This document shows, piece after piece, positions 17,432 to 26,031 of a stretch of DNA of 64,000 bases. The stretch covers positions 1 through 64,000 of the forward strand of contig NZ_JBFAKK010000001.1 of the NCBI RefSeq assembly GCF_040655735.1, read 5' to 3'. The DNA is from Phytomonospora sp040655735 (GTDB lineage: Bacteria; Actinomycetota; Actinomycetes; Mycobacteriales; Micromonosporaceae). The translations under genes and the position numbers were made by a program. The notes beneath the pieces were generated by a model, which saw only the letters and a list, made by a program, of their open reading frames with translations, had not been told where the DNA came from and did not search any database. The first letter of the stretch is position 1, and the number at the start of each line of letters is the position of its first letter.

Positions 17432-17580
17432 GGACGAGGTGCGGGGACAGGTCGAGACCCGCCCGAAGGTCGACTGCACCGGCCGTACCAATGCCACCAC
17501 ACGATGCATGGCCGAAAAGTACCCCACGACGTCCCAAGCGGCTCTGAACCCCGCGCTCCGGCCGAGGCAGTCTGGGACGC

Positions 17581-17916
17581 ATGCAACCCGAGATCCTGGC
17601 CCAAGAGGGCTACACGTCGGTGACCGTCGACGAATCCCCGGTCCGCGAGCTCTTCCCCGGTATCCGGCTCCGTCCGCTGTGGTCGGGCCCGGGCGGGACC
17701 CAGGCCAATGTGCTGGAGATGGACCCGGGTTCGTCGTGGCCCCACCGCGACGTCCACGAGCCCGGACCGGAGGAGGTGTACGTCATCGCGGGCACCTTCA
17801 ACGACGGTGCCCGCGATTACCCTGCCGGTACGTTCCTGCACGCCCCGGCCGGGTCGTGGCACGTGCCCGCGACCACGACCGGGTGCACACTGTTCGTCTT
17901 CTACCCCGCCGGTTAG
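17581..17916 (+). CDS. small cupin-domain protein
   Basis: A 111-residue single-domain cupin. It has the first motif around PHRDVHEPGPEEVYVIAGTF (His, His and Glu ligands) and the second around PAGSWHVPATTTGC (His). This resembles the ChrR-type cupin sensor/enzyme family, which binds a divalent metal; the substrate is unknown. Its stop overlaps by 4 bp the stop of the convergent 1500-residue protein gene. The AraC remnant at its 5' side suggests a former regulator-cupin pair. Confidence 0.8.
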   Translation: MQPEILAQEGYTSVTVDESPVRELFPGIRLRPLWSGPGGTQANVLEMDPGSSWPHRDVHEPGPEEVYVIAGTFNDGARDYPAGTFLHAPAGSWHVPATTTGCTLFVFYPAG

Positions 17917-20900
17917 CGCGCCCGCTGGAGCGCCTCGGCGTGCTCGGACTCGATGATCGGCAGGACGACCGACGGGCCCTTCTGGTCGAGCCACGGACTG
18001 GTGACCGGCTGGATCGCCGGGTTCAGCCAGGTCACCGTGTACTGCACCTGGAAGTTGTCGGCGGCGGCGGCGACCCATGCCGTCGTCCAGGTGTGGGCCG
18101 CCGCGTTGGTGAAGATGTACGGCGTGCCGACCTGGGCGCCGTTGTAGCGGACGCTGACGCTGACTCGTGCCACGGTCGTGGCGAAGTCGGCGTCGACGGC
18201 GACGGCGGTGTGGAAGTTGAGCGTTCCGGTGGCCTTGGCGCAGAAGCGCGGGTCCTTCATCGGGTCGGTGAAGCCGAGCGACGTGAGCGTCGGCAGCGGC
18301 CCCCGGGCGACCGGGAACCAGTTGACGTTCTGGTCGAGGTTGAAGTCGGCGTCGATGTCCTGCACCGAGTCGATCCGGAAGTTCGCCACGTCGTCGGGCG
18401 AGGTCTTCTTCAGCCGTTCGACGACCGCCTGCTCGACGAGCGTCTCGGCCTGCTGGTGCGCCCAGGTCTCGGCACTGTCGATCATCGCCTGCGTGACACC
18501 GTCGCGCGGGGTCGGCGGGTCGATGGTGACGGTGATGCTCTGGCTGGCCACGAGCGTCTCGCGGGTCGCGATGACGATGAACTTCTCGTTGCCCCAGACG
18601 CTGGCCAGGGCGTTGTAGACGTCGTTGAGGACCTTCTCGATGGCCTCGTAGCCGGACACGAGGCCCGCCCTGATCCATTCGAGCCAGTGCTCGGCGTACT
18701 GGAGGAAGTCCCAGATCAGGTTCTTGAGCTCGTCGTAGACGATGCCGGCGATGTCCCCCAGTTCCTGCACGCTCACGTCGAGGTCCAGCGAGGGCAGGTC
18801 GAAGGTGAAGTCCCCGATGGTCACCTCGCTGGCTCCCATGTGGAGCGTCGCCCGGTCGGTGCCGACGTGGAAGCTCATGCCGATCGCGATGGCGGCGTTG
18901 AGGTCGAGCGTGCCAAGGCGCACGTCGAAGAGCTTGAACTCGGGGTCGTGGATGTGCACCTCGGCGGCGAAGTCGATGGTCACCCCGGTGTCGGTGTCGA
19001 CGGTCGAGTCGAAGTCGAACGACGCGCCGAGGCTCTCGTCGCCGACCTTGGCCATGAAGTGCAGCAGCAGACCGGCGCTGCTCACGTTGACGGTGGAGGC
19101 CACTTCGAGGTCGAGGAAGACCAGTCTCCCGTCGAAGTAGAAGTGGGCGGGCAGGGTCGCCGGCTGCTTGGTCACCGGGTCGATGCCCTGGACGGGGTAG
19201 GTGGACATCGAGAAGCGCGGTCCCCGGGTGCGGTCCTCGTTGCCGGTCAGCTGGAGGTAGCCGTCGAGCACGTCGACGGGATCGGTGAGCTCGACGTCGA
19301 CGGCGAAGCCCTGGTTCTGCTTGACCTCCAGCTGCACCGCGAGGTGGAGCATGAAGAAGTCGAGGGTGCCGGCGACGTACACGCCGGGGTTGAAGGTGAG
19401 CCCGGCCGAGGGCGGGCCGAGCGTGATCGTGCCGCCGCCGGGCGGCATGCAGTAGTAGAACTGCGGCTCAAGGGACGCGTGCAGGGTTCCGTCCTCACCC
19501 GTGGTCACCTGGTAGTGCTTGATGACGTCCGAGGCGGGGAAGTTCGTCAGGTACCACACACCCGGCTTGTCGAGGTCCGTCGCGCCGACCACGAGGAGGG
19601 TGTTCTCGGCGGTGAACGAGTAGGACGTGGACTTGTAGGCGGCGTTGAAGGCCGCGGTGATGCCCGCGAAGTCCCGGCCGTCGAACTTGGCGGCGGCCGT
19701 CGCCGGCATCGTCACCTTCGAGGTCCCGCTGACGCCGACCTGCGCCAGGAGTTCGTCGAGCCACTCGGGGATGACGTCCTTGCCCGAGACGGCGCCGACG
19801 ATGGTGTCGGCGACCTGCTTGAGGGTGACGTCGCTGATCGAGCCGGCGAACAGGCTCTTCGAGGGATCGCCGGAGTCGAAGAAGAGCGCGATCGAGCTGT
19901 CGTAGGTGGTGCCGTAGGCGTTGAGGTCGATCTGTGCGGCGAAGCCGAGACTGGGGATCAGCTCCCAGTCGATGCCGACCACGATGACCACGTTCGACAG
20001 GGTCACCGGGCCGAAGACCACCGAACCGATGAGCGAGACGCTCAGGTAGGCCGCGTTCGGTGTGAGCTCGAAGGCCACACCGGCCTTGAGGCAGTCGTTC
20101 ATGTTCGGCTTGTCGCACGACACGAGCTTGTTGGCGCCGTCGGTGCCCTGCACCGACGTGGTGACGACGCCCTCCAGGTAGAAGCTCGGCTCGCCCGACT
20201 CCATGCGGGCGCCGAGGTACCCGCTCAGGGTGGTGACGTCGTTGATCCGCCCCTGCACGCCGGCCTGTGCGTAGGCGTTCTTCCGCGGGTCCATCCCGAT
20301 GAAGACCAGGAGCTGGAAGGCCAGCTCGACGTCCAGGCCGAGCAGGTGCTGCACGAGGGCGAGGTTCGGCTGGCCGGCCAGGTTCAGCTTCATCTCGCCG
20401 AAGAAGTAGAACCCGGCCTTGACCGGTCCGGCGAAGGACGGGATCACCATGTCGGGGCCCGTCTCGCCTTCGAAGTCCGCCGTCGGCGGGAAGTGGAACC
20501 CGCTGTCGAGGTCACCGGAGACGAAGACGAACAGCAGCTCGGTCGCGGCGAACATCGCGTCCATGCCCGCGAGCTCCGACAGCCCGCTGAACGCGGCGAT
20601 CTTGGGCGTGTCGAGTTGCAGCGCCCCGGCGAACACCCAGCCCGAGGGCTGCTTCTCGACCTGCGTGATGAGCGTGCCGAAGGACGGCTTGGCCATCATC
20701 GCGAAGGTGTAGGCGGCGCCCTTCTCGGCCCCCTGCCTCTCGACGAGGAGGCTGGTCTTCGGGAAGGTGATGTCGGGCATCCAGCCCGGCAGCGCCCAGC
20801 CCGGCCCGAGCAGCCGGTCGGCCAGCGTCTGCATGCTGACGGTGAACTCCGGTACGAGCGCGGTCACCCTGAAGTCGCCGGGCGCCTGGTAGGTGATGTC

Positions 20901-22415
20901 GGCGCGCAGCCCGAACAAGGTCATCGCGCCGACCATCCCGCCGCCCGGGCCGCCCTTGTAGGAGTCGTTCTCGATGTGGAAGTCGGCGTAGAGGACCTCG
21001 AAGACCTCGACCCCACCGAAGCGGAAGACCAGCGGGTTGGCGGGATCGAGGCCGGCGTACATGCCGTAGTGGTTGGCCGGCGAGGCGAACTTGAAGTCCA
21101 CACCGAGGCGGTTGAACACGATGTCGGGCAGGCCGACGACCCCCGGCAGGTACTCGTCGGTCAGGTGCTTCACCGGAAGGGTGAGGTCGGTGCCGGGCGC
21201 CAGCCCCGCCTGCACCCGGTACTCGCCCGGCTTGGACGGCGTGAACGTGGCCGACGCCTGTGCCACCATCTCCACGGGCTTCTCCGTGGTCGGCAGTTCC
21301 AGTCCGCCCGAGACCGTCACCGACAGGGTGCGGTTGGTGCTGTCGAAGGGGCTGAGCACCGTGGCCGTGAACTGGACGTCGGTGACCGTGGCGAGGTCGC
21401 CGAGCGGCCAGCCCGGACCGTCCGGCGGCATGCCGATGTCCAGCGACGCCAGCATCGGCGTGAGGTCGACGGTGCTGATCCCGAGCGTCAGCCGTCGCAG
21501 CTCCAGTCCCGAACCGCTCTGGTACGGGTCGGGCAGCGACGAGTAGAGGTCGTCGGCGCCGATGAGCTCCTTGAGAGCCTGCGCGGCCTCCGAGGGAGTC
21601 GGCAGTTTCACTCCGGTGAAGTCCCCGTAGAACGTCATGAGCCCGCCGAGCTGCGGCTTGAGGATCGTGCTGATCCGCAGGCCCTTGTCCGGCCCGAGGT
21701 CGAAGCTCGTGGCCAGCATCAGTCCGGCCTGGTTGGTCGCCTCCTGCAGATCGCTGACCAGCCGGGCCTCGACACGGCCCTTGAGGATCGGGAAGTAGTC
21801 GGTGAGCACCCCGACGTAGCCCAGCCCGAGCGACATCTGCGGCAGGTCGCCGAGGATCGAGATCGGGCCGACGGCCGTCGTCGCGGCGAACGAGCCGAGC
21901 AGCGCCGTCACGCCGCGCCACGGCTCGTCCGTCGCGGCCGGCTCGACCTTGGCGTAGAAGTTCATGCCGGTGGCGAACTCGCCGTCGTCGAGGCCGGGCC
22001 AGGTGAACGGGTCGGACGCGAACACGTAGGCGGGTTGGGTGCCGGCGCTGATCGCGACGCTCTCGAAGACCGTCCCGGCCAGGGCCGGGAAGGTCTCGAC
22101 GAAGCTCCACCCGGTGCCGAGGTCCATCCGCACCGCCAGCTCCGCCTGCTCGCCGGCGAGATGGAAGAGCATGGTCAGCGAGGCGCTGTCGCGGCCGGAG
22201 AACTCCGCGCAGGTTCCGGCGACGGTGACGGTCTGCGCTGTGCTGTCCACGACGGGCGGCGCGGCGCCCGTCAGGTCCCACGAGTCCAGGTCGATGACGT
22301 CGGCCAGGAGCCGGTCGATGTCGGACGACCCGTAAGGCGCGGGGTCGAAGGAGAAGGTCCGCCGGTTGGCGTCGTACTGGCCGTCGACGGCCGCTTTGAG
22401 GGCGGTGAAATCCAT
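17913..22415 (-). CDS. giant beta-rich protein (1500 aa), last gene of unknown operon
   Basis: A 1500-residue protein with no signal peptide and no clear membrane helix. Nearly the whole length alternates hydrophobic and polar residues in long beta strands, for example LDLNAAIAIGMSFHV and VEVFEVLYADFHI. A helical stretch (about 1270-1370) includes LIWDFLQYAEHWLEWI. The last 170 residues contain a helix-plus-beta module, MIDSAETWAHQQAETLVEQA...LPTLTSLGF, that matches the first protein of the operon (VVDAVAAWGERVITDLVSKE...LPTFADLGL), followed by a related beta-sandwich. The strand pattern recalls large DUF6603 or repeating-beta-groove proteins, but I cannot prove either. It may be the scaffold or a hydrophobic-ligand-binding member of the system. 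Confidence 0.72.
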   Translation of the reverse strand: MDFTALKAAVDGQYDANRRTFSFDPAPYGSSDIDRLLADVIDLDSWDLTGAAPPVVDSTAQTVTVAGTCAEFSGRDSASLTMLFHLAGEQAELAVRMDLGTGWSFVETFPALAGTVFESVAISAGTQPAYVFASDPFTWPGLDDGEFATGMNFYAKVEPAATDEPWRGVTALLGSFAATTAVGPISILGDLPQMSLGLGYVGVLTDYFPILKGRVEARLVSDLQEATNQAGLMLATSFDLGPDKGLRISTILKPQLGGLMTFYGDFTGVKLPTPSEAAQALKELIGADDLYSSLPDPYQSGSGLELRRLTLGISTVDLTPMLASLDIGMPPDGPGWPLGDLATVTDVQFTATVLSPFDSTNRTLSVTVSGGLELPTTEKPVEMVAQASATFTPSKPGEYRVQAGLAPGTDLTLPVKHLTDEYLPGVVGLPDIVFNRLGVDFKFASPANHYGMYAGLDPANPLVFRFGGVEVFEVLYADFHIENDSYKGGPGGGMVGAMTLFGLRADITYQAPGDFRVTALVPEFTVSMQTLADRLLGPGWALPGWMPDITFPKTSLLVERQGAEKGAAYTFAMMAKPSFGTLITQVEKQPSGWVFAGALQLDTPKIAAFSGLSELAGMDAMFAATELLFVFVSGDLDSGFHFPPTADFEGETGPDMVIPSFAGPVKAGFYFFGEMKLNLAGQPNLALVQHLLGLDVELAFQLLVFIGMDPRKNAYAQAGVQGRINDVTTLSGYLGARMESGEPSFYLEGVVTTSVQGTDGANKLVSCDKPNMNDCLKAGVAFELTPNAAYLSVSLIGSVVFGPVTLSNVVIVVGIDWELIPSLGFAAQIDLNAYGTTYDSSIALFFDSGDPSKSLFAGSISDVTLKQVADTIVGAVSGKDVIPEWLDELLAQVGVSGTSKVTMPATAAAKFDGRDFAGITAAFNAAYKSTSYSFTAENTLLVVGATDLDKPGVWYLTNFPASDVIKHYQVTTGEDGTLHASLEPQFYYCMPPGGGTITLGPPSAGLTFNPGVYVAGTLDFFMLHLAVQLEVKQNQGFAVDVELTDPVDVLDGYLQLTGNEDRTRGPRFSMSTYPVQGIDPVTKQPATLPAHFYFDGRLVFLDLEVASTVNVSSAGLLLHFMAKVGDESLGASFDFDSTVDTDTGVTIDFAAEVHIHDPEFKLFDVRLGTLDLNAAIAIGMSFHVGTDRATLHMGASEVTIGDFTFDLPSLDLDVSVQELGDIAGIVYDELKNLIWDFLQYAEHWLEWIRAGLVSGYEAIEKVLNDVYNALASVWGNEKFIVIATRETLVASQSITVTIDPPTPRDGVTQAMIDSAETWAHQQAETLVEQAVVERLKKTSPDDVANFRIDSVQDIDADFNLDQNVNWFPVARGPLPTLTSLGFTDPMKDPRFCAKATGTLNFHTAVAVDADFATTVARVSVSVRYNGAQVGTPYIFTNAAAHTWTTAWVAAAADNFQVQYTVTWLNPAIQPVTSPWLDQKGPSVVLPIIESEHAEALQRAR

Positions 22416-22433
22416 GATGCGTCCCCGTCCGCT

Positions 22434-23474
22434 TCAGTAGTTGATCGTGATGGCGATGGGCGCGTGATCGCTGACGTACAGGCGATACGCGGCGAAGGCG
22501 TCGTCGAAGCGGTCGTAGCTGCCGTCCGCCCCCGCGGTCACCTTGTCGTCGCCGACGCTGCGTGCTTCGACGTTGGCGAGCGCCGGGCGAAACGGCGCGG
22601 GCTGCCACGTGCCCTGGGCGTCGAGCCGTCCGAGGGATCCGCTGATGACGCCGAGGATTCCGGGTGCCGACACGGTGATGCCGCGCTGCGAACTGTTGCG
22701 GCGCACGAAGAAGTTGTCGGAGGTCTGCACGTAGGACTGCGAGTCGGTGGTGGCCACGATCGGCGGGCCGAGGGCGGTACGGTGCCCGTGCATGGCCTGG
22801 TCGTATTTCCCGTTCGGTCCGGCGAGGCGCCCGAAGGCCAGGGCGCCGTTGGATCCGGGCGTGCCGACGTCATCGTCGGCCGGGACGTTGAACGAGCCCA
22901 TGAGCAGCGCCCCGTCGCCCACGTCGAATGCCTCGACACGGGTCAGGTTCGCCATGGCCCGGGTGATCTCGGCGCCGTTCTGCCAGGCGTCGGGCCAGGT
23001 GGGTGCGTGCAGGACCGACATCGGCATCCACTTGCCGCTGCTGCCCAGCTTGAAGAACATCGTGAACGGCGGCAGGTCGGGGGACATGCTCTCCGGCCGG
23101 GGGAAGCCGAGAAGCCCGTCCAGGGGATTGGGCGCCGGGTACTGCCATAGCCAGTACTCGTAGCCGGGCGGCTTGTAGGCGCCGGCTCGCGAGCCGTCCC
23201 AGATGATCAGGTACTGCTCGTCGCGGCCCTGCCCGAGTGGAGGGCTGGCGCTGTGGATCCACGTCGAGTGGGGGTAGTACCCGCGCAGTTCGGCCACCAC
23301 CGCCTCCCCTAGGGCGTTGGCCAGACCGGAGCGCACTCCGCTGAAGCCGGCGACGGTGATGTCGCCCGCCCGAATGGCCGAGGCGACCAGGCTCGGGTAG
23401 CTCGTGCCCGCCAGGGACGCGCGCTGCTGGTCGAGACCGCCGAGATTCCAGTACATGACGTTCAGCTGTGCCAT
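22434..23474 (-). CDS. EEP-fold (endonuclease/exonuclease/phosphatase) protein, degenerate active site
   Basis: A 346-residue protein following the EEP fold from first strand (NVMYWNLGG, Asn10) to last (YVSDHAPIAITI, Asp336-His337). Two key catalytic positions are changed relative to the neighbouring paralogue. The metal-binding Glu is Gly46 (VAGFSGV versus VAGFTEI), and the Asp of the GDFN motif is Ser194 (MGSFNVP versus GGDFNVN). The fold is therefore probably kept without normal hydrolysis. It has no signal peptide. It is the fifth gene of the operon, 43 bp after the intact paralogue and 18 bp before the giant gene. Confidence 0.75.
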   Translation of the reverse strand: MAQLNVMYWNLGGLDQQRASLAGTSYPSLVASAIRAGDITVAGFSGVRSGLANALGEAVVAELRGYYPHSTWIHSASPPLGQGRDEQYLIIWDGSRAGAYKPPGYEYWLWQYPAPNPLDGLLGFPRPESMSPDLPPFTMFFKLGSSGKWMPMSVLHAPTWPDAWQNGAEITRAMANLTRVEAFDVGDGALLMGSFNVPADDDVGTPGSNGALAFGRLAGPNGKYDQAMHGHRTALGPPIVATTDSQSYVQTSDNFFVRRNSSQRGITVSAPGILGVISGSLGRLDAQGTWQPAPFRPALANVEARSVGDDKVTAGADGSYDRFDDAFAAYRLYVSDHAPIAITINY

Positions 23475-23517
23475 CGGTGACTCCCCCGCTCGGGCGGCGC
23501 GTAGGCCGCCGCCGTGC

Positions 23518-25125
23518 TCATGTGAACCTCAAGGCGACGCCGCCGTGGTCGGACATGGTGCCGGCGATGCCGGGTCCGGCGTTGAGGGTTTGCGCGTAGG
23601 CGCTGGGCGCGGGCTGGATCAGCCCGGCGGGCACCGGTCCGGCGGGGGCGATGTCGCTGTACCAGTAGTCGTAGAGGCTGCCGCTCCAGGTCGTGCCGCC
23701 CGCGACGGCTCCGGGCGGTACCGCGGCCAGGCCCGCGGAGTGCCCGTAGAGCCGGCCCTGCCGCACTGTTCCGCGCGGAGTGATCATGTTGACGTTGAAG
23801 TCGCCGCCGATGTAGCGCGCGGCGACCGCGATCGGTCCCAGGCCGCCGACCGCCGCGCCCATCTCCCTCGCCATGAAAGGCAGCTGCCCGGCGACCAGGA
23901 TTCGCTGGTCGACGAGGGTGTAGAGGTTGTGCAGGAAGCCGATGGCCACGTTGGGGCCGCCGCCGGGAATGGTGACGATCACATACGCGAGCCCGCGGTA
24001 GTCGGGTGTGGCCGCCCCCAGCCCTTGTGCGTTGAGTGCGGCGAAGGTCGCGGCACGCTGATGGGTCAGCGTGACCGTCTGGCCCACGACGGTGAGGAGC
24101 AGCCGCCCGACGGTGAGGATCGGCCAGCCGGCGTTGACGGCTATGCCGACGTACTCCGGGCCGTGCGCCAGTGCCGTTCGGCCGCAGGCGACCGCGCCGC
24201 TGAGGCCGCCGGCCATGCCGAGGCTGACGGCGGACAGCGCGAGCGCCGCCGGTGCCGCGATGTTGTTGGTGATCTCGGTGAAGCCAGCCACCGCGATGGG
24301 GCCGGCCGGCGGGCCGCCGATGGCGCCGTTGATGGCCGCGAACGCGCCGCCCGGTGCCATCACTCCGTTGTAGGCGGCGTTTCGCGCGGGTGCACCGCCG
24401 CCGAAGATGCGCATGTTCTGGTGGAAGAAAGTCGCCATGGTCGGCCCCTCACCGTTCGCGGGTGGATTCGGCGGTGGTGACCGCGCGGCTGGGCGGACGG
24501 CTAAAGAGACCCATTTGTACGTCCTCTGGTAGTCGTAGGCGGCCTTGGCGTCGAAGTGGACGTGGGCCGAGACCTCGCCGAGGCGGGCCCAGACGGTGAG
24601 CTGGTAGACGACCTGGACCGTCCCCGCACCGGCGTCGCCGCCGAAGTAGGACTTGAGGAAGGCCGTCTCGGTGCGGCTGAGGTTGTCGATGCCGAAGGTC
24701 GCGATCTGGCTGCCCGACAGCGATGGCCTCGCCTGGGCGGTGCGGCTGACCATTCCGGCCTTGTCGGAGAAGTTGAGGAAGGCCATGTTGGGGTCGATGC
24801 CCTCGCCGACCACGTCGATGTAGGGCATGGTCTGGTACGCGGGTGCCGGCACGCCCTTCTGCCGCAGCGCGACGGCGACGGCGAGTACCACGTCGTCGGG
24901 AACGGCCAGGATCGTCGACACCTGCAGCAGCGCGGAGAGATAGCCGCCGCCGCTGTCGACGTACTCGGTGAGGTGGAAGCGGGGTAGCCCGTTGGAGACG
25001 GAGAAGCCCGGCTTCGGCGCCACGTAGTAGATGTTGGGGTCGTCGGCGTCCTGGAAGTAGTCCCAGACGTTGTTGGCCGCGTCGGTGTAGGACGACTGGG
25101 ACGCGGCGTTGAGGACGCGTGTCAT
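23518..25125 (-). CDS. D1-module protein fused in frame to an intact EEP-fold domain
   Basis: A 535-residue frame from ATG 25125, overlapping the preceding stop (ATGA). Residues 17-205 are a paralogue of the N-terminal D1 module of the operon's first protein: IYYVAPKPGFSVSNGLPRFH and VSAHVHFDAKAAYDYQ match FYITPQPSWVMNDGLPAVQ and VTAQLTFDATTAFDYQ. After a Pro-rich linker, an EEP domain begins at Met230 (nt 24438) with Asn8, Glu55, His170, Asp213/Asn215 and Asp297-His298 intact (domain numbering). GAGGGG lies just before that ATG, so the EEP part may be translated separately. A one-base loss in CCC 24510-24512 would give a TAG stop at 24503-24501, so this may originally have been two genes. 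Confidence 0.7.
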   Translation of the reverse strand: MTRVLNAASQSSYTDAANNVWDYFQDADDPNIYYVAPKPGFSVSNGLPRFHLTEYVDSGGGYLSALLQVSTILAVPDDVVLAVAVALRQKGVPAPAYQTMPYIDVVGEGIDPNMAFLNFSDKAGMVSRTAQARPSLSGSQIATFGIDNLSRTETAFLKSYFGGDAGAGTVQVVYQLTVWARLGEVSAHVHFDAKAAYDYQRTYKWVSLAVRPAARSPPPNPPANGEGPTMATFFHQNMRIFGGGAPARNAAYNGVMAPGGAFAAINGAIGGPPAGPIAVAGFTEITNNIAAPAALALSAVSLGMAGGLSGAVACGRTALAHGPEYVGIAVNAGWPILTVGRLLLTVVGQTVTLTHQRAATFAALNAQGLGAATPDYRGLAYVIVTIPGGGPNVAIGFLHNLYTLVDQRILVAGQLPFMAREMGAAVGGLGPIAVAARYIGGDFNVNMITPRGTVRQGRLYGHSAGLAAVPPGAVAGGTTWSGSLYDYWYSDIAPAGPVPAGLIQPAPSAYAQTLNAGPGIAGTMSDHGGVALRFT

Positions 25126-26030
25126 CGGGTCTCCTTCTCGATGGCCGCGGCCCGGAGTCGCCGGGCGACGGCCACGGCCGTCGAGCGCCAGACCACCGTT
25201 CCCTCGACGTCGCAGCAGATCGCCGGCGCCTCGGCGCCCGCCTCCGGGTCGGGCACGGTCGCCAGCGCCCGTGCGGCCGGTTCGAGTTCCGTCGCGCCCA
25301 TCTCGACGGCGTGGCGCAGCGCGCGGAGCCATTCGCCGGGAGCGGGATAGAAGGGCGTGCGCCGCCGGTCGTGGACTCCTGCTCGCGACACGTCCCGGGC
25401 GGCGGCGTCGACCATCTCGCACGCCTCGGCGTAGCCGGGCGCCGTGCGCATCCCCGCGGCGGCTAGCAGCGCGACCACATTGGTGTTCACGCAGCAGTCG
25501 ACGGGATTGGCGACCGGCGCGCCGGTCAGCCAGGTGAGGAACACGCCTTCTCGATGCCAGGGGCGGTCGAGGTGGCGGGCACCTTCGCCGACCGCCCGGT
25601 TGGGCAGCAGGTGCCGCTCGGCGACCTCGGCCAGCGCGTCGGTGCTCATGAGCCCGGCGCGGACCAGTTCGAGGTTGATGACGGCGGTGTCGTCGGCGTC
25701 GGGATAGAGCGCCGAACGCATCCAGAAGGGGTGGCCGCGATGCGGGTAGAAGGAGAACAGGTCCCGGTAGACGGGGTACCTGCTGCGCAGCAGGTAGGCC
25801 AGTGCCCGCCTTCGCGCCTCGGCGACGCCGTCGCCGGCGATCCCGTGCAGTTCCCGGACCACGAGCGCGGTCACGAAGCAGTTGCGGTCCTCGCTCTCAC
25901 CCCACGGCAGCTCGACACGGGAGAGGAAGGTCCCGCCCGGCGACTGTGCGTCGGCCAGCCGTGCCGCCAGTTCCGCCGCCTCGGCGTCGCCGGCCCCGAT
26001 TCCGGGTCGTTCGCTCAGTTCCACGTTCAT
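25122..26030 (-). CDS. short class II terpene cyclase-like (alpha/alpha toroid) protein
   Basis: A 302-residue mostly helical protein. Residues 111-116 are DADDTA, an exact match to the DxDDTA motif that protonates isoprenoids in class II diterpene cyclases. Residues 178-186 (DCCVNTNVV) resemble a conserved helix of the squalene-cyclase/prenyltransferase toroid fold. The length is only about half that of a two-domain class II cyclase. It may be a single-barrel variant, a partner-dependent enzyme or a binding protein. It is third in the operon, two bases from the previous gene's stop and overlapping the next start by four bases. Confidence 0.6.
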   Translation of the reverse strand: MNVELSERPGIGAGDAEAAELAARLADAQSPGGTFLSRVELPWGESEDRNCFVTALVVRELHGIAGDGVAEARRRALAYLLRSRYPVYRDLFSFYPHRGHPFWMRSALYPDADDTAVINLELVRAGLMSTDALAEVAERHLLPNRAVGEGARHLDRPWHREGVFLTWLTGAPVANPVDCCVNTNVVALLAAAGMRTAPGYAEACEMVDAAARDVSRAGVHDRRRTPFYPAPGEWLRALRHAVEMGATELEPAARALATVPDPEAGAEAPAICCDVEGTVVWRSTAVAVARRLRAAAIEKETR

Positions 26031-26031
26031 G

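Noticed and set aside
17343..23150. Very long open frame on the plus strand opposite the giant beta-rich gene
   Set aside because: Composition is Gly/Arg/Val/Asp-rich with no recognisable motif; the minus-strand frames have coherent domains, overlaps and ribosome binding sites.
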